NCBI RefSeq assembly: GCF_030272615.1
Contig: NC_081408.1
Location: 761,724,673 to 761,788,672 of the forward strand
Direction of reading: 5' to 3'
Source: Cryptomeria japonica
Taxonomy: Eukaryota > Streptophyta > Pinopsida > Cupressales > Cupressaceae
Length of the DNA: 64,000 bases
Below are positions 47,616-58,420 of the stretch, piece by piece (position 1 is the stretch's first letter; the number at the start of each line of letters is the position of its first letter). The notes beneath the pieces were generated by a model, which saw only the letters and a list, made by a program, of their open reading frames with translations, had not been told where the DNA came from and did no database searches. The position numbers were made by a program, and so were the translations under genes.

Positions 47616-48067
47616 CTAATACATCCAGTGAAAAATTACTATAATTCCTTTGACAAGGACATTTATCCTTTCCAACTGAGAGGTGGAGAAAGGATCTCCA
47701 TATATGCCTACAAAATTTGCAAAGAGAGTCCTGGTGAAATCTTCCAATCCTTCCTTGTATAGTGTCTGTGCCTCAGCCATACGCTGTTTCTTCTTCACTG
47801 CCTCAGTTCTGAACACATCAGCAATATATCCACCTTAGGGGGTGTGAGGGATCGAGGACATAGCAGTAATTATTGCTTCCTTGTACTGCTCCTGAAGCAA
47901 TATTTGCCTATGACCTCCTCATCAAATTCATCTCCAAGCACGTGCTTTACCGCTGGGAGTAGAAATTCATCTTCCAACACAAAAATCCTTTTAAGTTGAC
48001 CATCCAAGTCCTCTTGCAGGCACGAACATGTCACTCTATGGCACACCACCTTCGATCCCATCTTCAT
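47616..48067 (-). pseudogene. Member 1 of an unrecognised small-protein family
   Basis: An acceptor-like TTTGTTTGCAG precedes an ATG at 48067. The frame reads MKMGSKVVCHRVTCSCLQED, shifts frame near 47,900, meets a stop near 47,835, and ends with KEGLEDFTRTLFANFVGIYG and STSQLERINVLVKGI. The order and spacing match the gene at 52363-52923 (QLRDVF against QLKRIF; SPAQIERLQEIVEAI against STSQLERINVLVKGI). The family is about 185 residues, mostly helical, and I cannot name it. This copy is broken. Confidence 0.6.
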
Positions 48068-48519
48068 TTCGTCCCCTGCAAACAAAACACATTAAAACCA
48101 GAAAATCTACAAGAAAGGATAACGATACACCACCAAACAGGCATTCCTCTGTTTATAGCCAATGTGATTGCTAGAAAATTCCTTCTCTTCAATTGAGATT
48201 CTGTCAATTGGCAGAGATTTGTTTTCTCTTGCTACTAAAAATAGTCCCAGTCTGTCATAAAATCTGCCCCAAATCCTCTGAGTATCTAAATCGATCAACC
48301 CCTTCTCCAATCCCCTGCGTATCTAAATTGATCAACCCCTTCTCCAAATCTGACCTTCTCATAACTATTTCTGAGCTGAAGGACACAGATAAAATGATTT
48401 TTACCTCTTGTAATCGACGTCCTTTGCCCTTTCGAATTCTCCTGCAACTGTGAACTGGGAAGAAGAATGGCGGGCAGCGTCTATGCACCCATATATTTCT
48501 CATGTCATACGAAGGAGGT

Positions 48520-48689
48520 ACGTAATTTTTTATGTATGTATATATATGTATGTATGTGTACATACATACATATACACACATACATATACATATACACATA
48601 CATATACATATACATATATATGAATATATGTATATATGTATATATATTTCTCACATCGTACGAAGGAGGCACTTAGTTTTTTTTGAAAC

Positions 48690-48775
<86 letters not shown>

Positions 48776-48840
48776 GTATATATACATGTATGTATGTATG
48801 TATGTGTGTGTGTGTGTGTGTGTATATATACACACACATG
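48520..48840. repeat. Compound microsatellite (TA)n, (TGTA)n, (TG)n
   Basis: Long TA run at about 48,693-48,763 flanked by TATG, TACA and TG runs. All ORFs here are repeat artefacts. Confidence 0.95.
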
Positions 48841-49734
48841 TTCAGAATGTTATTATTTTGAAGGCACATGGACAGGGATCTAAAGATAGTTATCTATTGA
48901 ATGGTTAGGGTTAATCAAGATAGTTTTTGAATGTCCTAATATAATAATGTGTATTAGGGTTTCATCAAGGAGTAAAGAAGTGGAAAATGCATAGCAACTC
49001 GACTGAAATGGACATCGGTATTCGTTTGCCTTATGGCATTTGCAACAAATTTGCTACAAAATCAAATGCATTTTTTGCATGCCCAGTTCAAATCACAGAA
49101 TAGTCCAATAAGTTGAACATCTTCAGCAAGTACCCTGGTAGAATGGAAGTTAATAAAAAATGACAAGTTAATGCATAGAATCAAAAAGAGAGAAAATGTA
49201 TAACTGTGATGCGTATGCACGCCTATTTCTAGAAATAATCTGAGCACCAAAAAAAGAGAATGGAATAAAAAGACTGTACACACAATTAAAGATACACAAT
49301 TATATATTCACAAATTCGAATCACAGAGAAAACACCACAAAGGCTACTCTACTACCAGGTAATATAATATGAAAATCCAGTAAAAAATTGCAATATAAAG
49401 AGTCAGAACACTCAATTAAGATATCCACTTAATTTGTAGATATTTAATACAATCCTGAATATACATCAACAAAGATCCCTATATGTCTTAAGAATTCAAG
49501 CAAAATAAAAGGTAGATGCTGCTCTTACAACGAAATCACCAATTCATCCATGCGGTGTATTTGGAAGGAGAATTATGGAAGAACCCAATCGACATGGGCA
49601 CCCATCCATCAATCCACAATAGGTCTAGAATTGAGTGAAAGTATATTTTGTACTAAAGACAACATGGAAACCTAAGTAGAGGAAAATCAGGTCTAGACCA
49701 TGTCATTGTTATTTGGATGGGATTTGTCTACCTG
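48841..49734. other. Unassigned AT-rich DNA
   Basis: No recognisable gene or repeat. Confidence 0.45.
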
Positions 49735-49864
49735 AAGATGGTTGAGTTTGGTAAGCATGAGGATCTACTTCGTCGGTATCGGTGGTGGAGAGGGCGATGC
49801 TTGCACAAGACTTCAGCACTGCAAAGAGGGCAGACACCAGACAGGAACCCACTGAGCCAGCCAT
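49735..49864 (-). CDS. Possible first exon of an unidentified gene
   Basis: ATG at 49864 reads MAGSVGSCLVSALFAVLKSC, a hydrophobic start that could be a signal or membrane segment. An acidic stretch follows, up to a donor-like CAG/GTAGAC at 49,735. A TATA-like CCATAAATAGGG lies about 45 bp upstream on the same strand. No second exon was found. Weak call. Confidence 0.3.
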
Positions 49865-50169
49865 TTGATCCAGTTTAGTGCAGCTGCAAGTGCTTGCCCA
49901 ACCATCTACCCTATTTATGGAAACTACAGGCGGTAATGAGATGCGGCGGGAAATAGTAGCAAGTTGGGCTGCTTTAATCAATCCACAATAAATAAAATCT
50001 ATAGATTTAAAGCGAAATCTGCGGTATACAGCTGCTGCTTCAATAAATGCAAGTTCAGGGGTGACAGATTTGCAGGCCTTGGTTTGTGTGGGCGGTTTAA
50101 TTTGTATGTGGTATGTTTTTACTCTCTGTTTTTTTTGCAGGTTTTCCTTGACGATGACAATGGGAGAAT

Positions 50170-50172
<3 letters not shown>

Positions 50173-50203
<31 letters not shown>

Positions 50204-50362
50204 TATGTATGCATGTATATGCATGTATGTCTATGCATATGTATGTATGTATGTATGTATATGCATATGTATGTATATATGTATGTATGTATATATATGT
50301 ATATGTATATGTATGCATGCATATATATAGTACGTACACATATGCATGCGTATATATATGTA
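50173..50362. repeat. Compound microsatellite (TG)n, (TATG)n
   Basis: TG run at 50,173-50,200, then TATG and TACA runs. The overlapping frames (82-157 codons) are artefacts. Confidence 0.95.
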
Positions 50363-50741
50363 CACATGATGGCATATTTTTTAATGAGTCATTCCAAAAC
50401 TATCCATTCATATATGAATATACTCTCTGGGCCATAAACTGACAGGCTTCTTATTATTGCTTGTAAGATTTGAAAGTTTTTACATTTTGTAATGTGCAAG
50501 TTTGAAGATTAATATATGCTAATTGGGGAGTTGCAATCTTGGCTTTGGCTTTCTATTGTTGTTCACAAGCTTTGGAAATGGTCACGAGATGAGTGCAATG
50601 CAAGTGGCAAGGGGTTATTATTTACCTCTGTTTATGCATGCCTGTGATGTTACTGTATCAGTCAATTGAGAATCTGAGAGTTTTATCCAGTTTATCATGT
50701 ATATGCTCAAAATCTGTTCTAATCGCACTTCTACTGAATGC

Positions 50742-51182
50742 ATAAGACGACTTTCTTTTGCTGGTGACAACTAGTGTGCCCCCTCTGTTGTGGCAACTAG
50801 CTAGTGCCATATTGATGACTAATGAAATAAGTGATACTAACCTAGAAAAAGTTTTGCCTTGCTTTGCTTTATCAAAAAATGACTCCTATCTTATATCAAC
50901 TACTTGTGGAAATGTTTCATTGTTTAATATGATGACATTCAAGGAAAAGAGTTGTTGAAGGATGGATAACTGTTTAAATGCATATTTGGAAGGAAGATTC
51001 TCTCTATTTTAATTCTTTAATACTTAAGCTATTTTAAATGCAGACAATGACAACCTTCATGGCACCAGCAGCAGCAGCAACATTTCTTGCTTTCCACCCA
51101 CAGGACAACAACATAATTGCTATTGGCATGGAAGACTCCACAATTCAAATTTACAACGTTAGTGTGGATGAAGTACGATTTC
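50742..51182 (+). pseudogene. TOPLESS-related corepressor, two WD40-region exons
   Basis: TOPLESS proteins are nuclear corepressors that link EAR-motif factors to histone deacetylases. Exon A (about 50742-50946) reads PPLLWQLASAILMTN, then CFALSKNDSYLISTTCGNVS and LFNMMTFK. Exon B (51043-51177) follows a CAG acceptor and reads TMTTFMAPAAAATFLAFHPQ, then DNNIIAIGMEDSTIQIYNV. Joined, these match the conserved order of the family across a known intron. The donor after exon A is AAG/GAAAAG where GTAAAG would be expected. The rest of the roughly 1,100-residue protein (LisH, CTLH, other WD repeats) is absent. Confidence 0.88.
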
Positions 51183-52300
51183 AAACCTTGGTAGTTTGAA
51201 AACCTAGTGTGGGGATTGATACCGACAAACCTTATCATTGAACATCAAGGGTTATCAAGTAGCGATCTTAAGGGAGCACCATCACTCTAAATGTGGGGCC
51301 CTGCAGGGGTAAATACTATCTCTGATCACCTACAGCAGTGAATAGACTTAGACTTATGATCCCAAACCCTAAAAGGGTAAGATAGAGAGGGAGGTGTCTT
51401 TTCCTATGAGTAGATTGTGGCATAATTTACTTCTAAGATGAAGGTGTAAGGGCACTTAAAGGTTTTCCGTAGCAGGTCGCTAAGAGTGCAAGAGGTTGAT
51501 AATCAAGGGTAGAAACTTCACTAGCTATCATCCTTTCATCAAGGTTAATCAAGCCCTACTCTTTGTAACATATTTTGTGCTGAAAATTGTAAGCTTACAT
51601 CAGATCTGAAATCTTCTAGCTACTCTAATTCTCAGGCTTTGGAAGTTCATGTATTAAGGATTGTATTTGTTTGCCCATATCTCCTAGAACTGTTTACAGT
51701 GTGTTGTTGTTTGTTGAATGAACTCTATTTGGTGGAAATTTTGTTCGTAATTAAGAGTCTTAATCAGATCTATAAACCCTAGTGAAATTGGTGAATAAAT
51801 TAATAAACCCTAGTGAAATTGGTGAATAAATTAATAAACCCTAGGGGTTATTACATGAAATCCTTCCCTTGGCAAAAGAGCAAACATATGATGAAATCAA
51901 AATTATATTCATCAACGTAGTTTGTAATAGGGATATGCTCCCTCATCTTTTTCATTTCGAGAACTTTGGTTCAGCAAATCTATATAAATTCTGAATCATA
52001 AGTGATGGCCAACCATTGAGGACATCGTCAAGCTGCCTCATTTTCACTGCAATTCAGTTCTTTTCCAATACAACGAAAAGGCTAGGGGCCCTACCCACTC
52101 TTACATATCAAAAAGATATAAATTTTTAATATACATAGATAATTTTTTATGTCTCCAAGTAACTGTTTCCTACTTTTTCAAAGAATGACATACCAGTATC
52201 AATACAAGTCTCCCATACCAGGACCAGTACCAGTCTCCAGGCAACCTTGGCTAAATGTTCAATGAATAACATTTTACACATAATGTAGCTCTTATTGCAT
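51183..52300. other. Unassigned, with 31-bp telo-box repeat
   Basis: Three units of 31 bp start near 51,774, 51,805 and 51,836. Each carries AAACCCTA, the plant telo-box. The rest looks like decayed transposon but has no domain. A (TG)n run lies at 52,311-52,335. Confidence 0.6.
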
Positions 52301-52362
52301 CATGTATGTATGTGTGTGTTTGTGTGTGTGTGTGTAGCTCCCATTTTCATTAGTATCAGAAA

Positions 52363-52923
52363 TTAGTTACATAGAGTATGCAACAGAATACGAATGGCCT
52401 CCACTATTTCCTGGAGCCTTTCAATCTGTGCAGGAGACAAAGCATCCTTATAGACTCTAACTAAGAAAGTATAAGTATCCATGCGATTCTTAAGAAGACC
52501 ATCTTGCAGTGTGGCAATGATCTCCACCACTTTCCCTTTCATTTCCTCCAAACAGACCGCATCACCAATCAGCACAGATTTCGGATTCATCGAAACAAGA
52601 TTGAGGGCATCTTCTGCCTTCTCTCGGAACTAGGGGTGGACCATCCTTTGAATGGCATTCACTGTAGCAGCCTTGTCATCTGTTTTTCTTAAGATGTTGT
52701 AAACAAATTTCTCCAGGAGCTCTGAGTTATGAACATGCACCTGCACCAAAACCTTCTCTCCGATTTTGTTTCAGACCGTGCTTTCCTCAACATCACCTTG
52801 GATTGTGAAGACATCCCGCAGTTGGCTCACCACCTCTTTCTTGTTATAGTCACACTTCACTCCTCGGATCAAAATGAAATCAGATTGCACCATAGAGGAA
52901 TCAGATGAGATCGCCATTGATGC
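52363..52923 (-). pseudogene. Member 2 of the unrecognised small-protein family
   Basis: Intronless minus frame of 186 codons from the ATG at 52923 (MAISSDSSMVQSDFILIRG) to the stop at 52363. It is broken by TGA after VEESTV (near 52,772) and TAG after QRMVHP (near 52,632). The C-terminal half reads AEDALNLVSMNPKSVLIGDA, then DTYTFLVRVYKDALSPAQIE. Predominantly helical; no signal peptide or membrane segment. Homologous along its length to 47616-48067. Probably an old gene copy. Confidence 0.62.
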
Positions 52924-53059
52924 CCAGCGCTCAAGTGATCAGGAAAATAGGGGAATAGATACTCCGATGCCCTAATAAGGGCATCACCGCCATAGAAAAC
53001 CACACCGTTCCTGCCTTCCAGCCTAAATCGAGGGGTTTGAAATTGATCTATCGTTTCTC

Positions 53060-53560
53060 AAGATAGCATCAATGCCAGTCCATGTTTTAGAACTGTCAGA
53101 AATCTGACTGCCCTCCATATCAATCGCTGCCTGGGATAAGAAATTGGTGGCCTGGTTCACCTCCCGATAAACATGCACCAGGGTGTAATTCAAGTTTTTG
53201 AGATTTTCCCTAATTTCTTTGATCCACAGATCAAACTTCCAGTTTTCTCAATAGCCTGAAATAATGGAGTTGATAACAAACAACGAATCCCTTTGATATC
53301 AATTTTATTAAGGCCATACTTATTACACCATCTTAGGCCTTCGTATAGCGCCCGAAATCTACATCATTGTTCGTGCTTTCAGTTAGCTTGATCACCCCTA
53401 GCCACAAGCGTTTCCATCACAGTTTCTGATTATAAATCCACAACCACACCTGCCAGGGTTTGATCTGGATGCCCCATTAAATTGAGTTTCAATCTGCCAG
53501 TGGGGTGTATATGTATATATATATAAACTCCACCACATACTCCCCTCAACTTCTTTCTCA
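53060..53560 (-). pseudogene. RNase H of non-LTR retrotransposon type (RVT_3-like), decayed
   Basis: Reading leftward: TGRLKLNLMGHPDQTLAGVV, then VEFRALYEGLRWCNKYG, then a region ending VHVYREVNQATNFLSQ. This is the order of the plant RVT_3 RNase H found at the end of LINE polyproteins (usual first motif LKLNFDGA). The first catalytic Asp has changed (LNLMG). Several frameshifts and stops. A TATATG microsatellite interrupts the linker before TGRLKLN. It lies directly upstream of the 52.9 kb pseudogene. Confidence 0.72.
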
Positions 53561-54448
53561 GATTGGACAGTCTCAAAGAAAATTTAATGGGTATCTGGCA
53601 TAATAATTCCATTGGCATATCAATGAATTTTATGGAATGTTAGAACTTAGAATGTTATCAATGGGTCGACCAACCAAGTTTCAAATGTGCCTAACTCAAA
53701 TCCCAATAACATTCATAAAACCTAGCTGAGCATTTTTCTTTCTAAGAGATTATCTTGACAAATGAGAAGGAATTTGGGAAGAAAGGGTGTGTGTTTTTTG
53801 CACTTTTGGAACAGTCAAATGTGAAAGACACTTCATTTTAGAATGTGATGCTTATCGCGACATTATGAGAAATTATGTTAGTCTTGACAGCTGGTTCATG
53901 GTATTGAGAAATTGGGGAAGCTCATCATCATCTTAAGATAAAGATTTCCAGACTCAGTCTCATAAACTATTTAATGTTTAATATTAAATGTTCTTCTCCT
54001 TTTTCTTTTATTTATTTTTTGAATAGAAGGGATGTGTGCTAATAGTAGCTAGTGTCAGAAATAATAAAAAGATTAAAAAATGGTTGATATTTGGGTGGAT
54101 TTAAAGATAGAAAAGTGGATTATCAAGAATATTTGTAGTAGAAAAAAGAGAGTTGCTAATGGTTCGGAGGTCTATTTATTTTGGAAGTGATCTTGCTGTA
54201 TGTCATGTTTTGCTATTAGTTTGCTATTGGATTTTATTTTGTTTCAATTCTAATTCGTCTCTTTCCAAGTTTAATTCTAGGTTATTTTTTTCTATTTGAT
54301 TTTATGCTGTTGCAATGCTGATTCTTCTCTTGCCTAATTAAAATATACATAACTTACGATTTCAAAGAGAATTATGACAAAATAACATTAACTCAATAAG
54401 CCTCTTGACCTTCCTTTTCTGTTAGTTGAAGAAAACTGAACACTTGTT
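53561..54448. other. Unassigned AT-rich spacer
   Basis: No gene recognised. Confidence 0.45.
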
Positions 54449-54502
54449 GTGATGATATTCATAGAGAGGGAAAGTAAGTTGAAGGAGGTTGTAGTTTTGG
54501 CA

Positions 54503-54822
54503 ATGGCTTCAACATATTCGGAGGGCCACTACTCCAGCTCCAGCCTGAAGCCAGAGCACTTTGAAATCAAGCAATGGAATGCTGTTGCCTTTTGGGCTTG
54601 GGAACTAGTCTCTGAGAGTTGTCCTTTTTGTAGAAACCTCCTAGGGGAGGCTTGCATCTCGTGTCAGGTTTCTTCAGGCAGTTCCACCAGGGAAGAATGT
54701 ATTGTTGCATGGGGAAAATGCCATCACGCCTTCCATGTTCACTGCATAAACTTGTGGTGGAGAAGAGCACCACCTGTCCTTTAGATCTACTTGAGTGGGC
54801 GTTAATTAGACATGGATGTTAG
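54503..54822 (+). pseudogene. RBX1-like RING-H2 protein, frameshifted
   Basis: RBX1 is the RING subunit of cullin-RING ubiquitin ligases that recruits the E2. ATG at 54503 reads [20 protein letters not shown], then [16 protein letters not shown]. Zinc ligands follow: CPFC, CISC, EEC, and [10 protein letters not shown] one-base shift near 54,765-54,775 moves the last part into another frame, where [16 protein letters not shown] ends at a TAG (54820-54822). This matches the CPLDNREW...H end of the family. The copy is intronless, which suggests a retrocopy, although no poly-A tail or flanking duplication was seen. Without the shift it would be near full length, about 107 residues. Confidence 0.85.
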
Positions 54823-54850
54823 AGTTAATAGGGCTCTGAATTTGTTTCAG

Positions 54851-54982
54851 TCTTAATACAATGCTCGCAAAATACTTCATTTTATGCATGCCTGTCATAT
54901 TATTTTTTATTTTGTTTGTCTTAATACAATGCTCGCAAAATATTTGCATACTTCATTTTATGCATGTCTGTCATATAATATT
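54851..54982. repeat. Local 60-70 bp tandem duplication
   Basis: 'cttaatacaatgctcgcaaa' occurs at about 54,853 and 54,921, each followed by 'cttcattttatgcatg'. Confidence 0.85.
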
Positions 54983-55690
54983 TTATAATTTACTAAAGTT
55001 ATTTCAGCTCTATGTAATTTTTTAAATATTGTGCTCTGATGAGTGGTGTCTTTTAAGTTGTTGGAACTTGGAACAAATAAAATTAAGAGAATGCTTTTCA
55101 ATGTTTTAATGTGAAGATATCTATCAATTTTCAGTTTTCATTATCTAGTTTCTTATTTTTCATATGGATAATAAGTGTGAGTTAAAGTAATCAGTAGAAT
55201 AAATTTTACAATTAATGTCTAAATAGTTTTAAAGATCAATTTAACTATGATTTTACAAGATGGTGAGATTAAAGGAATACAAGGATAACTCCCTAACACA
55301 GGCATGAAATGGAAGTTTCATAACTAATGGAGTTTCATTTGATTGTATTTTTATTTTTCCAGGAAATTCATCCAATAAAACCCTGGAGATTATTTGTCCT
55401 CTCAACATCACATGAGAATGGAGTCTGCTGCTTCTTTTAAATCAATTGTATCCTCTACAATGGATGTGAAATCAACCTCATCATTTGTGGAGCCAGTCTC
55501 TTCCTAATTCATTTTAGGAGGATAATCAGGCTGAGGAAGAGAATGACAACACTAATGATGAGGTTGAGGACAACTTAGATCTTTGTAAATAAGCTCATGT
55601 ATGTAACACAATATCACACCCATATATGTAAATAAGCTCAAACAGTCATGTTACATTTTCTATAAACACATTTAGATCTTTGTAACATGG
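54983..55690. other. Mostly unassigned; short acidic frame at the end
   Basis: Near 55,517-55,590 a plus frame reads EDNQAEEENDNTNDEVEDNL before a TAA. It could be the tail of a decayed transposase but is too short to name. Confidence 0.3.
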
Positions 55691-55930
55691 AGACGCATCC
55701 CCTGCTCCATAACCAGATGTCCCCGTCCCCTTCCGTTTCGGGGATGGGGGGACGGCAAGGGGACGTCCCCTTGTCGTCCCCACTTAATCAAAAATACCAG
55801 GAAACGCCAAGAAATGTCCCCAGCCATTTGGGGATGTTTCACTGCCCCTGGGACGGCAAGGGGACATCTGGTTGGCATCCCCCCGTCCCCAAAATGACTG
55901 GCCGTCCCCTGTGGTTGGGAATGATTCCAT
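55690..55930. repeat. G/C-run block with 34-bp near-perfect palindrome
   Basis: Many GGGGAC and GTCCCC words. Centre at 55764/55765, arms of 17 bp (55748-55764 and 55765-55781) with one mismatch. Strong hairpin and G-quadruplex potential. Reading frames here are artefacts of the repeat. Confidence 0.8.
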
Positions 55931-56615
55931 GCTTACAAAAACAAAAACAAAATAGTTTTTCCAAAATTTTGATTTGCTTCTATTGTTTTGTGGGGACCTT
56001 ACAAGGACTTCTAAACCACAGAGGAACCCTAAAATGACATAGAGAGTTAAAACTAAACAAAACACTAACCCAACAACTAGGACTGGTCGGGCTACCATTG
56101 GATGATCCACTTTTGCTAGAGGGTGATAATGACTCAGATGGTTCATGGGTAACATTATTGGATGGAATGTTGACAATTTCTTTTGGATGATTTTCATTTT
56201 ATCTACCGAGATATTATGGTTTTTATGGAAGAAGAGGAATGAACATTGCTACCAAGGGGAGGAACAGATCCTTACTGAGTCTTTTAAATAGATTCATGAT
56301 TATTTCCATTGTTGAACAGGTCAAGGTTACACTGGAGTTGCCTGTGGATAAATTCATGAAAATGGTTGAAGGAGTTGCTGATCTGCTATCGACGGATGAC
56401 ATTAAACATCCAAGCTTCTGGCCGTAACGCTTGAAAAAAGTAGTTAAACTTTCCAAATCAGTACCTCCAGCAACACGAATGTCTTAAGAGAAGAGATGAA
56501 ACCATGAAGCATCTGGAGATAATTTTCCAAAACTTTGATAACGCTAACTCCAGCTGTGAAAGAATATCTAGCCGTGAAAGGATATCTGGAGCCCTTCAGT
56601 CTTTCAAAGTTAGTT
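55931..56615. other. Unassigned
   Basis: A 62-codon plus frame (56239-56427) has no known motif. Confidence 0.4.
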
Positions 56616-56850
56616 ATAATCTTGTAAGAAAATGCAATTGGCAGGTATAAAGCAAGACTCTTAAACTTTTGTCACCGTGCTCCCAGCTTGTGCCAACATG
56701 GGAGCTCCAGAACAGGGTATAGACATCTATCAAAGCATAAATGAAAGTTGATTTTTCATGGATGTTGGAGTTGCAAGTACCCTGATGGATGTTATGCAAA
56801 ATTCTGAAGCATAGATAAGGCATGTTAACTGTTTAACCAAATGTAAAATC
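56616..56850 (+). pseudogene. PPR protein fragment 1
   Basis: PPR proteins bind organelle RNA. The plus frame reads KMQLAGIKQDS, stop, TFVTVLPACANMGAPEQGID, then DVGVASTLMDVM. This fits the PPR-PPR-L pattern of land-plant PLS-class proteins. Three in-frame stops. Same part of the protein as fragment 2 at 57,925. Confidence 0.8.
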
Positions 56851-57044
56851 CCTTACTAGGACTGATTGTAAACAAATGCGTATGTCCAGATTGTGCAGAG
56901 AAGTATTGTTTAATTTAACTGGTTGATTCTTGTAGTGCCAATGTATTTCATTCAACAGTATATTTCATGTATTCAAAATTTAACCTTCACGGTTATTGAT
57001 CTACATAGCATTATTCTAACAGTCATTCCCACATTTAATAATGT

Positions 57045-57605
57045 ATGATAAATACTCGATGGTGCACCTGTAGTTTGCAGAAATGCGGCATCAAAGGGCG
57101 AACAGTAAGAAATTCCCCGGGAGTGTTAACATCAGCACCTTGGTTGTCAGATCGAGATCACCTGCGAGGCTCCATTCCGATACTTCCTCTCACACTAACA
57201 ATTCTCTGCATCATTTCCATCCCGGTCGCTGAAGGTAATCTGCGCTACATACCCGAGCGGAGACATATCTCGATATCGGGACTCTTGGTCGCGGTTTTAG
57301 TCAGTGACGTCTTCGCTGCGTTAGATAGAACACCCACTCTGCAACGGAAATCATTCCCGACTGGAGGTTATGCCAGCACACAAGTTCTAATTGATTGTGC
57401 CTTCTTCCCTGCGTTGGCGTATACACCCGCACTGCATCGAAGATCAAACCCGACTGCTTTCGGAATAACACCACACACGAACATAGAATATATGCATATA
57501 TGTATTCTGAAACTCACGCCAATGAAATACTCTGCGTCATTCACCAACACGGCTACAATCCACTGCTTACGCAGCCACGACTCCACAATAGGCCAGTATT
57601 ACTGA
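57045..57605. other. CpG-rich block with 186-codon plus frame and duplicated 55-bp segment
   Basis: CpG is clearly denser than in the flanks. About 57,310-57,365 and 57,402-57,457 are diverged copies (CTTCGCTGCGTTAGATA against CTTCCCTGCGTTGGCGTA). Frames are open on both strands (plus 57045-57605, minus 57368-57586), neither with a domain I know. On the minus strand, related peptides FDLRCSAGVYANAG and FRCRVGVLSNAA come from the duplication. A minus TATA-like TTATTTAAATAAGG lies near 57,705. Coding status is undecided. Confidence 0.3.
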
Positions 57606-57924
57606 CGAAAGGGAAATTATATTAACTCGGATCCTGATACTCAGGGTTATATTTCTTCTTCCAAAAATCAAGTCTATATCCCCCTGCGTGCCAGACCTTA
57701 TTTAAATAATATGGGTGGTAGGATTCCCGTAGAAAACCCGTAGAAAACCAATTTCCCGCATAATACAAAGTAATCAATAGTTAGCTTTAAATTAAGCTTT
57801 ATTGGAAAACACTTAACTATTATTATAATATATTAGTTAATATGAGAACTAATATAAAATAAGAAAAGTTAATTTATTTCATAATTAATACTAATTAATA
57901 TTAATTTGACGGGACATCACACCA

Positions 57925-58420
57925 AATGCATCAAAAAGATTTGGTCTCATGGATGTAACGATTGCAAGCTATGCACAAATTGGTTTGTTGAAAAGCCATT
58001 AGAAACTTTTAATTAAATGCGTTTGGCAGGCGTAAAGCCACACCTCACGACCTTTGCCAGCATCCTCCCAGCATGTACCAAAATGGGAGCAATAGAATAG
58101 AACATGAACATTCATTAAAGCATAATAGAAAATAGAATTTCATCAGATGCTGTAGTTGTAAGTCTCCTGGTAGACATGCATGCTAAGTATGGAAGTATAC
58201 ACAAGGCACGTAGACAGTTTGACAAAATTTGTTGAAAATGTGATCCCATGGAATGCTATGATTGTAGGATATCACAAAATTGTAAGGATGCTTTCAAATT
58301 TTTTTAACTAATGAAGCAGTATCCTGAGCTTGTAAGATTTGCTTGTGTTTAATTGGCATGCTTCCATGAAGGTTTGGTAGATGAGGGCTATAAGTGCTTC
58401 AACGACATGAAATATGTAGT
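57925..58420 (+). pseudogene. PPR protein fragment 2
   Basis: Plus strand: MHQKDLVSW, frameshift, TIASYAQIGL, frameshift, MRLAGVKPHLTTFASILPAC, TKMGAIE. Weaker pieces follow (VVVSLLVDMHAKYGSIHKAR, PWNAMIVGYHK, EGLVDEGYKCFNDMK). Typical of E/DYW-subgroup PPR proteins. Many frameshifts and stops. Confidence 0.85.

Noticed and set aside
48467-48883. Several 60-110 codon ORFs rich in Tyr/Ile/Met
   Set aside because: Translations of TA/TATG/TG microsatellites.
49865-50442. ORFs of up to 157-171 codons on both strands
   Set aside because: Partly microsatellite. The non-repeat minus part upstream of 49864 has no motif and no good start.
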